DNA of 64,000 nucleotides from Schistosoma haematobium (lineage: Eukaryota > Platyhelminthes > Trematoda > Strigeidida > Schistosomatidae), in the NCBI RefSeq assembly GCF_000699445.3, contig NC_067197.1:10484152-10548151 (forward strand). Reading direction: 5' to 3'. Under the pieces are notes generated by a model. The model saw only the letters and a program-made list of their open reading frames with translations, did not search any database and had not been told where the DNA came from. This document shows positions 57,783 through 59,717 of this stretch, piece after piece (within the stretch, counting starts at the first letter, position 1; the number at the start of each line of letters is the position of its first letter). A program made the position numbers and the translations under genes.

Positions 57783-59381
57783 TGTCTACCAGTGAAGAAG
57801 TTCGAAATATTTTAGAACGTATGTAATTGAATCGCATGTAATTTGTGCACAAGGTTTCATTCACATTCTTTATGACAACGTCATGATAAAACAATTAGCC
57901 GCTAAACGAAATGGATAACCTTTCAACTACATAGGCTGTAGAAGACAACTAACTATACTGCACATCGTTTACACGTCAAATGTAAGTGAATGCATCAGCT
58001 AATAACTATGAGTTGCTGACAATTTTATTGTTGTTATTAACATAATCTCTTTGGGACTCAAAAATTTAATAGCTTTCCAGGAAAAAGGAATTAGGTTGTT
58101 ATAATTTCTCTTATTACGACCCAGCTATTCTTAATGATTAATATTCTTGGATACCAATCCAGATGACAAGTCCCCAAATCAGAACACAGTTTAACAGGGA
58201 AGTAATTATACTCCAAATAACAAGGGTAGATAGAAGTAGGAATTCCGATAAGACAAATGCTAGTATATTTATAGTTTTACATAAGATTCTAGATTCTTCC
58301 CCAAATATCCACTAGCGCTGATTGGGTAAGAATTAGCCAATCAGCGTGCCCCAACACATTCCTACATGGAACTTGCTTTAATCGAATCTATATTCCAATA
58401 ACATATGCTTATCCACGGTAAATGTTTACATATCATTTAGACAAACAGCCATTCCAAATTTCAATTTTTACTGGTAAAACTGCAATGAACATTATATACC
58501 TTATTCATATAATCACGGTGACGAAAATAGTGCTTAGAAGTTACTATACAATTATATCAGACGGTTTGGAGAAAGTTTGATGCAGTATTTTTTTCAAAAT
58601 AGTATATTATACTTATCAATGTAACTTAATCGTCTTCTTAGGTTAATATAATCTTTGATTCAAGGGCATTTTATGATATTTGTTTCACGGCAACTTACTC
58701 ATCCTTTCTAGTTCCAGTCATTTGAAACTCTTATTCTTGTGAAAATGAAATTTTGTTGACATTTCACATCAGAGAACAACTTATACAGAGCATGTTTATT
58801 GAAATATGGACAATCCCTACTTGAAGATAATTTTCATTACAGAACGACATTGAATACCATAGTGTTATATTTATCTTCTTGAGACATTGGATAATTCTTT
58901 CATTGTGCTTAAAATTGGCTGAATTAGGAAGTGCTGAATAACCTAATGCTCTGTGAACTGGGAGTACTATTTCGTATGTGAACCGCAAATGTATGCCTAT
59001 TGTTTTGGAGTTTCAAACTGAGACGAAGAAGCTGCAAATACTCCATGGTATTCAATGATTCCCCAGAAATTATCAGTCTGAAACATAAATTATTCGCCAA
59101 AATTCTGTCGAGTGAGAATCTCGATTAAGTGGTTTCTTCAAATTTATATTAGTCTATTCATAGGTAACGGATTGGTGGTTATAGTCGTATCATTTAATTT
59201 ACCTCTATTTAATTTAAATTCATTATAAACAAAATGAGTTTATTGCTTTACTTTTAATCATCTGATATTGTTTCATCTTTTTATTCAGATTTATTACACC
59301 ACCATCTACCCTCCTTGTATATCTGTGAACAATCCATCTTGTTCACCTACTGTTTGCCAATCACGCAGTCAACATTCATGA
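9554..59381 (+). CDS. Multi-exon gene for an unidentified multi-pass membrane protein (nine exons visible, 5' end missing)
   Basis: Exons: 9554-9940, 11503-11828, 16707-16955, 21774-22212, 23654-23937, 50423-50600, 55595-55889, 57038-57351 and 59289-59381. All borders are AG/GT and the phases chain without conflict (0, 2, 2, 0, 2, 0, 1, 0), ending in TGA. The joined reading frame has three hydrophobic segments long enough to span a membrane, in exons 4, 5 and 8. Between the second and third lies a hydrophilic region (exons 6-7) rich in Lys, Gln and His. It also has a short Cys/Ser/Pro tail. I do not recognise the family: no enzyme motif or repeat domain is visible. No upstream exon was found between 1 and 9553, so the N-terminus is probably outside the window or on short exons. 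The fifth visible intron is unusually long (26,485 bp). Confidence 0.75.
10245..10312 (+). mobile_element. Orphan 5' UTR fragment of the RTE element
   Basis: GCCCGGATAAATGTGGAGGG and the following words match the 5' UTR of the full RTE copy (about 30812-30870). It lies head-on against a minus-strand RTE 3' end that starts at 10313, so the two fragments point toward each other. Confidence 0.7.
10313..10900 (-). mobile_element. RTE-clade retrotransposon, 5'-truncated 3' end
   Basis: Its 3' terminus is the inverted tail ACTTACTTACTTACG at 10316-10330. The body aligns with the last roughly 580 bp of the full RTE on the opposite strand. Minus-strand frames at 10320-10616 and 10436-10687 translate pieces of the post-RT region ([30 protein letters not shown]) in different frames, so indels have broken it. 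It sits in the intron between visible exons 1 and 2, antisense to the host gene. Confidence 0.9.
10901..11502. other. Rest of intron 1, AT-rich
   Basis: No repeat or RNA feature is recognised. The interval ends in a pyrimidine-containing acceptor, TTTTGTATAG. Confidence 0.5.
11503..11828 (+). CDS. Exon 2 (visible) of the membrane-protein gene
   Basis: Starts in phase 0 after TATAG (11498-11502) and ends in phase 2 at AATAG|GTAAGC (11828/11829). It encodes [20 protein letters not shown], then a Trp/Pro/Leu segment ([12 protein letters not shown]), a charged stretch and [17 protein letters not shown]. Codon use and composition are clearly protein-like compared with the flanking intron. No known domain is recognised. 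Confidence 0.8.
12085..12560 (-). mobile_element. Penelope-like retroelement remnant with GIY-YIG endonuclease segment
   Basis: The minus-strand frame 12300-12542 ends a coding region with [21 protein letters not shown] and [17 protein letters not shown]. Order and spacing fit the C-terminal GIY-YIG endonuclease of Penelope-like elements, where a YIG-type word is followed by a Leu/Arg-rich helix and an ETGH word. A plus-strand match to 24920-25160 (shared GTGATGTCCTGT and GGCTTTTTGGAACAT) shows this is one repeat family. The segment from 12085 to 12290 resembles the corresponding flank at 24620-24920 and is probably its 3' UTR. The catalytic half is incomplete. Confidence 0.65.
14395..14760 (+). 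mobile_element. Family A hammerhead SINE (long form)
   Basis: The unit has a 5' leader (about 14408-14520), then a tRNA-like pol III promoter: an A-box-like segment near 14530-14555 and B box GGTTCGAATC at 14584-14593. A hammerhead-like segment follows (14617-14662), then the family 3' tail (CAATTGACTCATGATCTCAA near 14691). The ribozyme reads CTGAGGA, GTCC/GGAC, then AAAA instead of GAAA, and stem I is broken, so it should be inactive. Orientation is the same as the host gene. Confidence 0.85.
15290..15730 (-). repeat. Unclassified interspersed repeat (copy 1)
   Basis: On the minus strand this matches 28600-29040 in order: AAGCCCATATAACTTATTCTAG, the CGCTTGATTAAA-GGCTCAC block, a pyrimidine-rich block (CTTCACTCTCTTCTCTTCGC) and ATTCTCGTATTTGACTTA. 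No coding capacity, terminal inverted repeats or tail are obvious. It could be a SINE-like or LTR-like element. Confidence 0.7.
16707..16955 (+). CDS. Exon 3 (visible) of the membrane-protein gene
   Basis: A strong pyrimidine tract and AACAG precede 16707. The donor is TATCC|GTAAGT at 16955/16956. The first base completes the codon left open by exon 2, and the exon ends two bases into a proline codon. It encodes [18 protein letters not shown], a serine run, a basic segment and an acidic end ([16 protein letters not shown]). It is hydrophilic with no motif I recognise. Confidence 0.8.
19050..19310 (+). repeat. Family B (Sm-alpha-like) hammerhead repeat, degenerate
   Basis: The hammerhead-like part is at about 19093-19138: CTGATGA core, GTCC facing AAAC, GGAAC in place of GAAA, then CATGGACTCC. 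Stem II and the GAAA strand are damaged, so it is probably inactive. The segment that follows (GGCAATCCGCACAGGATGCACATATGCC) matches the other family B units at 20.8, 35.9 and 51.4 kb. The short words GGCTAGCA and GCTAGCC bracket the ribozyme. Confidence 0.75.
20660..20935 (+). repeat. Family B hammerhead repeat, ribozyme core mostly lost
   Basis: ACATCCAGC at about 20750 and the later words TCCTGAATTTCACTTCTAGCC and AGGCAATCAGTACAGAATGCAC match the intact unit at 35.64 kb. The stem II to GAAA segment is missing between GACGAGTG and TCCTGAA. Confidence 0.65.
21395..21560 (+). mobile_element. Truncated tRNA-like SINE (family A variant)
   Basis: The B box GGTTCGAATC is at 21417-21426, followed by GGATGCCCACTG and a tail with CATCAATTTGTTCGTGATCTC. 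This tail variant is shared with 29565-29745 and differs from the usual family A tail, suggesting a subfamily. The hammerhead core is deleted between CCCACTG and GGCCG. Confidence 0.7.
21774..22212 (+). CDS. Exon 4 (visible): first membrane segment and His/Gln-rich loop
   Basis: The acceptor TTTCTCAAAAG precedes 21774, whose G completes the open proline codon. The likely donor is CTCTAAT|GTATGT (22212/22213), which leaves phase 0 and joins cleanly to exon 5. The exon encodes a hydrophobic helix, [18 protein letters not shown], then a low-complexity loop rich in His, Gln, Asn and Ser. If the donor is not used, the frame runs only eight more codons to a stop at 22234-22236, so intron retention would give a truncated protein. 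Confidence 0.75.
22213..23653. other. Intron 4, containing a Penelope-like RT fragment
   Basis: The block at about 22560-23165 is a retroelement fragment on the opposite strand (see separate entry). The rest, 22213-22560 and 23166-23653, is AT-rich with nothing recognised. Confidence 0.6.
22560..23165 (-). mobile_element. Penelope-like retroelement fragment (reverse transcriptase region)
   Basis: The minus-strand frame 22871-23134 reads [20 protein letters not shown], a variant of the conserved (M)GSPLGP(I/L)LAD...SKLE block. After a short gap comes [12 protein letters not shown], corresponding to the YVDDTFV catalytic box with the first Asp of DD replaced. The next frame, 22708-22896, continues with [20 protein letters not shown], the post-RT region seen in Penelope-like elements. 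The two frames overlap out of register, so there is a frameshift. This copy is inactive. It lies antisense within host intron 4. Confidence 0.7.
23654..23937 (+). CDS. Exon 5 (visible): second membrane segment
   Basis: Acceptor TTATAG at 23648-23653, phase 0; donor GCAAA|GTGAGT (23937/23938), phase 2. It encodes a polar stretch, then CYCCLDAHY and a hydrophobic helix [18 protein letters not shown] followed by a basic edge (DRHVRPGW). The hydrophobic run of about 20 residues with a charged edge is typical of a membrane-spanning helix. The small cysteine cluster just before it could be palmitoylated or lie at the membrane surface; this is inference. Confidence 0.8.
24620..25345 (-). mobile_element. 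Penelope-like retroelement remnant (RT and GIY-YIG pieces)
   Basis: The minus-strand frame 25071-25319 has [10 protein letters not shown], a decayed RT GMSMGS-type word, and [14 protein letters not shown], which resembles the [10 protein letters not shown] region before it. The order is scrambled by deletions. The segment 24930-25110 matches the GIY-YIG piece at 12300-12480. The 24620-24920 segment matches the flank at 12085-12290. The element family is the same as at 12.3 kb and probably 22.9 kb. Confidence 0.6.
26330..26530 (+). mobile_element. Family C tRNA-like SINE with hammerhead
   Basis: The 5' part is strikingly tRNA-like: A box TAGCTCAGTGGTAACG at 26378-26393 and B box GGTCGAATCC at 26412-26421. 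After a short linker comes a complete hammerhead (26460-26502), then GGTTTCCTGTTGACTACCTCC and an end in CCACCATCTAAAT. The same unit lies on the other strand at 39212-39405 with very few differences. Sense to the host gene, inside intron 5. Confidence 0.85.
26460..26502 (+). ncRNA. Type I hammerhead ribozyme, family C, apparently intact
   Basis: Stem I is CCTTG (26460-26464) with CAGGG (26498-26502), five pairs including one G-U. The core is CTGACGA (26465-26471). Stem II is GTGC/GCAC closing the loop CAAGTA. GAAA follows (26486-26489), then the loopless self-complementary stem III CCCGGG and the cleavage triplet GTC ending at 26497. All core positions match the hammerhead consensus. A loopless palindromic stem III predicts weak activity as a monomer and better activity as a dimer; that is known for minimal hammerheads and is inferred here. 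Confidence 0.85.
27075..27535. mobile_element. Family A hammerhead SINE, head-to-head pair with reduced second copy
   Basis: A nearly complete minus-strand unit (about 27075-27415) holds the 3' tail, the hammerhead (27129-27174), the B box (complement at about 27208-27217), the A-box region and the leader. After a short gap, a plus-strand family tail begins (about 27465-27535: GTGGTCTAGCTCCAATTAAC then ATGATCTTAACT). The plus copy has lost its tRNA-like part and ribozyme. The minus ribozyme has a mismatch in stem II (GTCC/TGAC) and GTT at the cleavage site, so it is doubtful. Confidence 0.75.
28237..28525. mobile_element. Merlin-related MITE with 8-bp target-site duplication
   Basis: The left end GGTGAGACTATAATTTATGG and right end CCATAAATGATAGTCTCGCT form terminal inverted repeats of about 22 bp. 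The flanks are GATTACTT (28229-28236) and GAATACTT (28526-28533), an 8-bp duplication with one mismatch, the size expected for Merlin. The interior has no coding frame and is shared, inverted, with 50057-50339. Its right half also matches 52740-52878 in the transposase-bearing copy. Confidence 0.8.
28600..29040 (+). repeat. Unclassified interspersed repeat (copy 2)
   Basis: Plus-strand counterpart of the repeat at 15290-15730, with the same block order. The open frame 28721-28969 lies within it but its pyrimidine-rich composition and lack of motif make it an unlikely gene. Confidence 0.65.
29565..29745. mobile_element. Family A variant SINE with inverted ends and damaged hammerhead
   Basis: Left end AACCGATTGATGTTGGACCA and right end TGGTCTAACATCAATCGGTT are inverted repeats about 85 bp apart. 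Between them is a minus-strand hammerhead (29606-29651): CTGAGGA core, GCCC/GGAC with one mismatch, GAAA, CGGCCA, TC. Stem I has a mismatch at the core-proximal pair, so activity is doubtful. This is a very compact version of the head-to-head arrangement. Confidence 0.7.
29746..30060. repeat. Less AT-rich patch, probably an old mobile-element fragment
   Basis: The composition (for example GGCCGCGCCCAGATGCC near 29917) differs from the surroundings and suggests an inserted element, but no frame, terminus or second copy in this window identifies it. Confidence 0.35.
30430..30452. repeat. (GTT)n microsatellite
   Basis: An uninterrupted TGT/GTT triplet run. Confidence 0.95.
30643..30774 (-). mobile_element. 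Older RTE copy, 3' part (left piece of the split target)
   Basis: The inverted tail CTTACTTACTTACTTACG is followed by the RTE 3' end in minus orientation. The match stops at TTCTCATGTCTGA (30762-30774) and resumes with the same 13 bases at 33990-34002. This copy was therefore the insertion target of the full-length element. Confidence 0.9.
30962..31747 (+). pseudogene. RTE endonuclease domain (first frame of a frameshifted ORF)
   Basis: The ATG at 30962 follows the 5' UTR. Visible motifs of the apurinic/apyrimidinic-type endonuclease are [13 protein letters not shown] (residues 30-42), GISETHW (about 58-64), YAPTND (about 136-141), MGDLNAKVG (about 170-178) and the IDHICI word (about 240-245). 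The final SDHH histidine motif is in the next frame, at 31755-31766. The frame runs out of register after an A-run at about 31699-31705 and stops at 31745-31747. The domain nicks target DNA for target-primed reverse transcription; only the frame break prevents a continuous protein. Confidence 0.9.
31716..33980 (+). pseudogene. RTE reverse transcriptase region, one internal stop
   Basis: The frame carries SDHH at 31755, then a basic coiled linker (about 31780-32300). The RT motifs follow: [40 protein letters not shown] (first catalytic Asp), [13 protein letters not shown] and FADD (33192-33203, the catalytic YXDD-like box). A post-RT region of about 200 residues follows, with WIGHTLR and RPKNTLRR. 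The only interruption I see is TGA at 32349-32351. From 32352 to the TAA at 33978-33980 the frame is open throughout, and no catalytic residue appears to be lost. Confidence 0.92.
33990..34253 (-). mobile_element. Older RTE copy, middle piece after the nested insertion
   Basis: This resumes the minus-strand RTE with the duplicated 13 bases and continues to AATAAACACT just before the solo LTR. It ends in AGTAT, of which GTAT is repeated at 34540. Confidence 0.88.
34259..34539 (+). mobile_element. Solo LTR (Ty3/gypsy-like) inserted in an RTE copy
   Basis: It runs from TGTGGTGCATGC to TTCACTATA, 281 bp, flanked by GTAT at 34255-34258 and 34540-34543. A 4-bp duplication is usual for Ty3/gypsy integration. 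It matches the LTR of the 6472-7253 element in reverse orientation, including GAATGTAATGTCTG and GATCAAGAAGGGAAGA. No internal sequence is present, so it arose by LTR-LTR recombination. The 3' terminal dinucleotide is TA rather than CA. Confidence 0.85.
34540..34635 (-). mobile_element. Older RTE copy, right piece after the solo LTR
   Basis: TCTTCTGGATGATGGCTTTCG continues the minus-strand RTE interrupted at 34253. Homology fades by about 34635, which is the 5' truncation point of this copy. Confidence 0.85.
35635..35985 (-). repeat. Family B (Sm-alpha-like) hammerhead repeat, best copy
   Basis: On the minus strand the unit has a unique flank (about 35985-35860), then a tRNA-like part with an A-box-like TAGCTGAGTGGACAACGCG and B box GGGTTCAAGTTCC (about 35740). 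The hammerhead follows at 35705-35663, and the unit ends in GGCTAGCC-type words. This organisation matches the published Sm-alpha repeats (SINE-like pol III promoter plus hammerhead). Other copies here are at 19.1, 20.7, 46.1, 51.2 and 54.1 kb. Confidence 0.85.
35663..35705 (-). ncRNA. Type I hammerhead ribozyme, family B, apparently intact
   Basis: Read on the minus strand: stem I ATCCAG pairs with CTGGAT in six Watson-Crick pairs. The core is CTGACGA; stem II is GTCC/GGAC closing GAAATA; GAAA follows, then the short palindromic stem III CGCG and GTC as cleavage triplet. Every conserved core base is present. This is the classical schistosome hammerhead arrangement. Confidence 0.9.
37560..38000. 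repeat. Possible unclassified repeat fragment
   Basis: The block from about 37560 (AACACTCGATCCTACCTAGG) to 37960 (TTGGCTGGGCACGTAATGCC) has a composition unlike its surroundings, but no second copy in the window and no coding frame. It could be an LTR fragment. Confidence 0.3.
38110..38515. mobile_element. Family A hammerhead SINE, head-to-head inverted pair
   Basis: A minus-strand copy (about 38110-38285, 5'-truncated near its B box) abuts a plus-strand copy. The plus copy has A box GGCTCAGTGATCTGATGGC near 38326, B box GGTTCGATTC at 38377-38386, a hammerhead at 38412-38457 and a tail ending near 38500. The two outer ends are inverted repeats of the family tail (left CATGAGTCAATTGAAGC, right TCGACTCATGATTTC). 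Each strand therefore reads one ribozyme. The plus ribozyme has the compensated stem II GCCC/GGGC but CAAA instead of GAAA. Confidence 0.85.
38198..38243 (-). ncRNA. Type I hammerhead ribozyme, family A, apparently intact
   Basis: Read on the minus strand: stem I CACTG/CAGTG (five pairs; the outermost is a mismatch), core CTGAGGA, stem II GTCC/GGAT with one G-U closing CATACTA, GAAA, palindromic stem III CGGCCG, and GTC. No core base is lost. This is the best family A ribozyme in the window. Confidence 0.85.
39212..39405 (-). mobile_element. Family C tRNA-like SINE with hammerhead (second copy)
   Basis: This is the reverse complement of the 26330-26530 unit with few differences: the tRNA-like head with TAGCTCAGTGGTAACG and the B-box region is at about 39320-39385, the hammerhead at 39240-39282 and the GTAGTC end at about 39225. 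It is directly followed at 39414 by a large palindrome. Confidence 0.85.
39240..39282 (-). ncRNA. Type I hammerhead ribozyme, family C, apparently intact
   Basis: Sequence and pairing are identical in all core positions to the 26460-26502 ribozyme: CCTTG/CAGGG, CTGACGA, GTGC/GCAC around CAAGTA, GAAA, CCCGGG, GTC. Antisense to the host gene. Confidence 0.85.
39414..39643. repeat. 230-bp imperfect palindrome with 79-bp arms
   Basis: The left arm (39414-39492) and right arm (39565-39643) are near-perfect inverted repeats. Shared words include GATTGATCACTGGGTGGTGA and TTATTAGTGCAGATCGAATG. The 72-bp spacer contains CACCACCATCTAAATCTCAA, a word also found at the end of family C. A degenerate relative of the right arm lies at about 48590-48685. 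No coding frame; it could be a foldback element or the end of a larger family C unit. Confidence 0.85.
39716..39857 (+). mobile_element. RTE-clade retrotransposon, very short 3' end
   Basis: About 140 bp matching the last bases of the RTE (GAAGCAGATATGAAAAGGATGAA, then GGAGAGTG and TGAGCGACCTATGCTCC) with a vestigial tail GTAAGTAAAC. It is 5'-truncated, as expected for abortive target-primed reverse transcription. Confidence 0.85.
40240..40530. mobile_element. Family A SINE, degenerate head-to-head pair
   Basis: A minus-strand fragment (about 40250-40330, complement of the A-box region, TTAACTTCTAGACCACC) abuts a plus-strand copy. The plus copy has ATGTCGGCTCAGTGGTCTAG near 40358, B box GGTTCGATTG near 40415, and a decayed hammerhead at about 40440-40490 (TTGAAGA for CTGANGA, AGAAC for GAAAC). 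It should be catalytically dead. Confidence 0.65.
41125..41760 (+). mobile_element. Non-LTR retrotransposon 3' end, different family from the RTE
   Basis: The forward frame across 41160-41550 reads [18 protein letters not shown], then [20 protein letters not shown], a stop where Arg is expected, and [20 protein letters not shown]...[20 protein letters not shown]. [15 protein letters not shown] followed by GWKK and W...C is the conserved post-RT tail of another group of schistosome non-LTR elements. It shares no nucleotide similarity with the RTE here. The likely 3' UTR runs to about 41760. RT catalytic boxes are absent, and more decayed sequence may extend upstream to about 40740. Confidence 0.7.
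41319..41552 (+). pseudogene. C-terminal fragment of a non-LTR retrotransposon polyprotein
   Basis: 78 codons following a TGA that interrupts the same frame at about 41310. The content is Trp-, Lys- and Ser-rich post-RT sequence ([28 protein letters not shown]) ending at a TGA. It is the tail of a larger dead protein, not a host gene. Confidence 0.7.
42222..43115 (-). mobile_element. RTE-clade retrotransposon with in-frame internal deletion
   Basis: Minus-strand RTE fragment with a long tail, (ACTT)n at 42222-42257 of about nine units. The body matches the 3' end of the RTE and then jumps. The frame 42425-42973 goes from [22 protein letters not shown] straight into [15 protein letters not shown], so the segment holding [10 protein letters not shown] and FADD is missing without loss of frame. 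Upstream sequence continues to about 43115 and ends at an (AT)n run. Confidence 0.88.
46020..46165 (+). repeat. Family B hammerhead repeat, degenerate
   Basis: CATCCAACTGATGAAC at about 46099 followed by CAAACAAGACTTAAC and CATCCTGAATTCCAC preserves the order of the family B ribozyme (stem I strand, CTGATGA, GAC-AAC, stem I strand). Stem II and GAAA are mutated. Confidence 0.6.
46335..46815. mobile_element. Family A hammerhead SINE, head-to-head inverted pair (long form)
   Basis: The minus copy (about 46335-46450) has the family tail and a dead ribozyme (TTGAGGA core, GTT site). A leader segment of the long form follows (46475-46590). The plus copy has its A-box region near 46605-46625, a mutated B box GGTTTGAGTG, a hammerhead at 46692-46737 and a tail to 46815. 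The outer ends are inverted repeats (left GAGATCATGAGTCGATTGAAG, right CTTCAATTGATTAATGATCTC). Confidence 0.82.
46692..46737 (+). ncRNA. Type I hammerhead ribozyme, family A, near-intact
   Basis: Stem I GCACTG/CAGTTC with one mismatch; core CTGAAGA, an allowed CUGANGA variant; stem II GTCC/GGAC closing CTCAGTA; GAAA; CGACTG in place of the palindromic stem III; GTC. Core and stem II are intact. The weak point is stem III. Sense to the host pre-mRNA. Confidence 0.7.
47101..47185. repeat. (CT)n and (TA)n microsatellite tract
   Basis: A pyrimidine-rich TC tract (47091-47125) runs into (TA)n from 47127 with minor interruptions. The open frames on both strands here are products of the repeat. Confidence 0.95.
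48455..48690. repeat. Degenerate relative of the family C / palindrome unit
   Basis: The 48590-48690 segment (TGGTGATATTACAACATGATCG, then GATCATTACTAAAAGG and CAGTGATCAATCAATTG) matches the right arm region of the palindrome at 39.4-39.6 kb. Upstream, CAACCATCTAACATCTCAAC resembles the CACCATCTAAATCTCAA word of the spacer. Confidence 0.6.
48812..48849. repeat. (AT)n microsatellite
   Basis: Uninterrupted AT dinucleotide run. Confidence 0.95.
50057..50339. mobile_element. Merlin-related MITE (second copy)
   Basis: Ends GGCAAGACTATAATTTATGG and GTCCATAAATTACAGCC are terminal inverted repeats of the same type as 28237-28525. The interior is shared with that copy in inverted orientation. No target-site duplication is recognisable, so flanks have mutated or an end is rearranged. 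It lies 83 bp upstream of exon 6. Confidence 0.75.
50423..50600 (+). CDS. Exon 6 (visible) of the membrane-protein gene
   Basis: Acceptor TTATAG before 50423 and donor CAA|GTAAGT at 50600/50601. The first base closes the lysine codon from exon 5; the exon ends in phase 0. It encodes a basic, helix-prone segment ([20 protein letters not shown]...[20 protein letters not shown]). It follows the second membrane helix, so it starts the hydrophilic region between helices 2 and 3. The exon is short but has two canonical sites and phase agreement across the 26.5-kb intron. Confidence 0.8.
50688..50800 (-). mobile_element. Orphan 5' UTR fragment of the RTE element
   Basis: The reverse complement matches the RTE 5' UTR at about 30770-30885 (CCGCCTGTAG, AAGCCCGGATAA, GGAGGGTTGGGCATG). 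It is not followed by any coding part of the element. A 5' end without the rest is unusual for RTE copies, which are normally 5'-truncated. Confidence 0.75.
51133..51465 (-). repeat. Family B hammerhead repeat, degenerate
   Basis: Contains a ribozyme remnant (minus: CAGCTGACGAATCCCAAATAGG then CCGAAACGCG) with two mismatches in stem II and loss of the stem I return strand. A B-box segment (complement of GACTCGAACCC, about 51222-51233) and the family B flank (GGCATATGTGCATACTG) to about 51465 are present. Confidence 0.75.
51465..51610. repeat. Interspersed repeat fragment shared with 7.32 and 27.72 kb
   Basis: GTGGAGAAGATATGTAGCTCGG, GATGAAGTTTTGTTCTCTGAGC and TCTTCTGAACGACATCATC match the blocks at 7317-7420 and 27725-27835. 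Identity and strand of the element are unknown. Confidence 0.55.
52260..52878 (-). mobile_element. Merlin DNA transposon remnant with transposase fragment
   Basis: Terminal inverted repeats are GGCAAGATTATAGTTTATGG (52260) and CCACAAATTATAGTCTCGCC (52859-52878). A minus-strand transposase piece lies between them. The right part (52740-52878) equals the right half of the MITEs. A further end-like sequence at 53005-53030 (ACTCGTCCATAAAATATAGTCTAGCC) could be the true right end or another copy. The N-terminal half of the transposase is deleted. No clean target-site duplication is visible. Confidence 0.8.
52384..52717 (-). pseudogene. Merlin (IS1595/ISXO2-like) transposase, C-terminal fragment
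   Basis: The frame 52469-52717 reads [19 protein letters not shown], holding the second catalytic Asp of the DDE triad in the TADWRAY context. It continues to [25 protein letters not shown], holding the catalytic Glu in the GVHTNNIE...W context typical of ISXO2/Merlin transposases. In another frame the sequence continues as [12 protein letters not shown]...[11 protein letters not shown] (about 52383-52467), the usual C-terminal end, so there is an indel at about 52465-52480. The first Asp and the zinc-binding N-terminus are missing, so it is inactive. Confidence 0.8.
54110..54300 (-). repeat. Family B hammerhead repeat, degenerate
   Basis: On the minus strand it has the tRNA-like GGACTCAGTAGAC region (about 54259-54271), a decayed B box (complement of AGACTCGAACC, about 54209-54219) and a decayed ribozyme (CATCTGATGTAACCGAAATAGGAC, then AAAACGC). 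The core has lost CUGANGA consensus, so it is dead. Confidence 0.65.
54539..54584 (-). ncRNA. Type I hammerhead ribozyme, family A, apparently intact
   Basis: Minus-strand reading: stem I GCATTG/CAGTGC (six pairs, one G-U), CTGAGGA, stem II GTTC/GGAC (one G-U) closing CACAGTA, GAAA, CAGCCG, GTC. The core is complete. Stem III is not a perfect palindrome. Confidence 0.8.
54782..54827 (+). ncRNA. Type I hammerhead ribozyme, family A, near-intact
   Basis: Stem I GTACTG/CAGAGC (one mismatch and one G-U), CTGAGGA, stem II GTTC/GAAT closing CATACTA (all paired, one G-U), GAAA, CAGCCA, then ATC as an allowed NUH cleavage triplet. The two-sided change in stem II relative to GTCC/GGAC keeps pairing. 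Confidence 0.7.
55595..55889 (+). CDS. Exon 7 (visible) of the membrane-protein gene
   Basis: Acceptor TTTCAG at 55589-55594, phase 0; donor TGAAA|GTGAGT at 55889/55890, phase 1. It encodes [20 protein letters not shown], a segment with [12 protein letters not shown], then [20 protein letters not shown] and a Lys/Pro-rich end. Alternating hydrophobic and polar residues suggest a folded domain rather than a membrane helix. No family recognised. Confidence 0.8.
55890..57037. other. Intron 7, AT-rich with a decayed family A SINE
   Basis: About 56632-56750 holds ACACTGCTGAGGAG and a decayed family A tail (AGCAGTCTAGATGAGATCACG). The open frame 56326-56586 is hydrophobic and AT-driven, without splice-site or motif support, and I do not treat it as an exon. 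Confidence 0.55.
57038..57351 (+). CDS. Exon 8 (visible): third membrane segment
   Basis: A pyrimidine tract and TTTAAAG precede 57038; the donor is GTAAG|GTGAGA at 57351/57352. The first two bases complete a serine codon. The exon encodes a polar Asn/Gln/Ser-rich stretch, then [20 protein letters not shown] and a basic end ([10 protein letters not shown]). The hydrophobic segment is about 25 residues and followed by arginines, consistent with a cytoplasmic C-terminal side under the positive-inside rule; the topology is inferred. Confidence 0.8.
57352..59288. other. Intron 8, AT-rich
   Basis: Apart from the (TA)n run and a 10-bp perfect inverted repeat at 58316-58346 (CGCTGATTGG ... CCAATCAGCG), nothing is recognised. 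Confidence 0.5.
57736..57780. repeat. (TA)n microsatellite
   Basis: Uninterrupted TA dinucleotide run within intron 8; the minus-strand open frame over it is an artefact of the repeat. Confidence 0.95.
59289..59381 (+). CDS. Terminal exon of the membrane-protein gene
   Basis: Acceptor TTATTCAG at 59281-59288, phase 0. The exon adds 30 residues (starts [10 protein letters not shown], ends SRSQHS) and a TGA at 59379-59381. It is rich in Cys, Pro, Ser and Thr and looks like a short cytoplasmic or luminal tail. The frame is short, so support comes from the acceptor, the phase match and the stop. Confidence 0.65.
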   Translation: MYYTTIYPPCISVNNPSCSPTVCQSRSQHS

Positions 59382-59681
59382 TGTATAAAACTATGTATTA
59401 TAATATACAAACTTCATTATCTGTACTAAAGAAATACTCGAAATGTTAAGCAAAACACGGAAGCAACTCTATTTTGAAAAAAAGTATCAATTCACAGCTT
59501 TTGACGTGAGTGATACCGTAATCCACACACTTCCACTATTCACACAACAGAATTGAACTAAAACAAAAAAAATTCGTTTGTTTTGCTCAATATTATATTT
59601 ATCCTTGAACAATGATGAAACTAAGTAAATATAATGACCGGAACCAAACGTGAAAAACCCCAAACCAATAAGGTGGACTAC

Positions 59682-59717
<36 letters not shown>

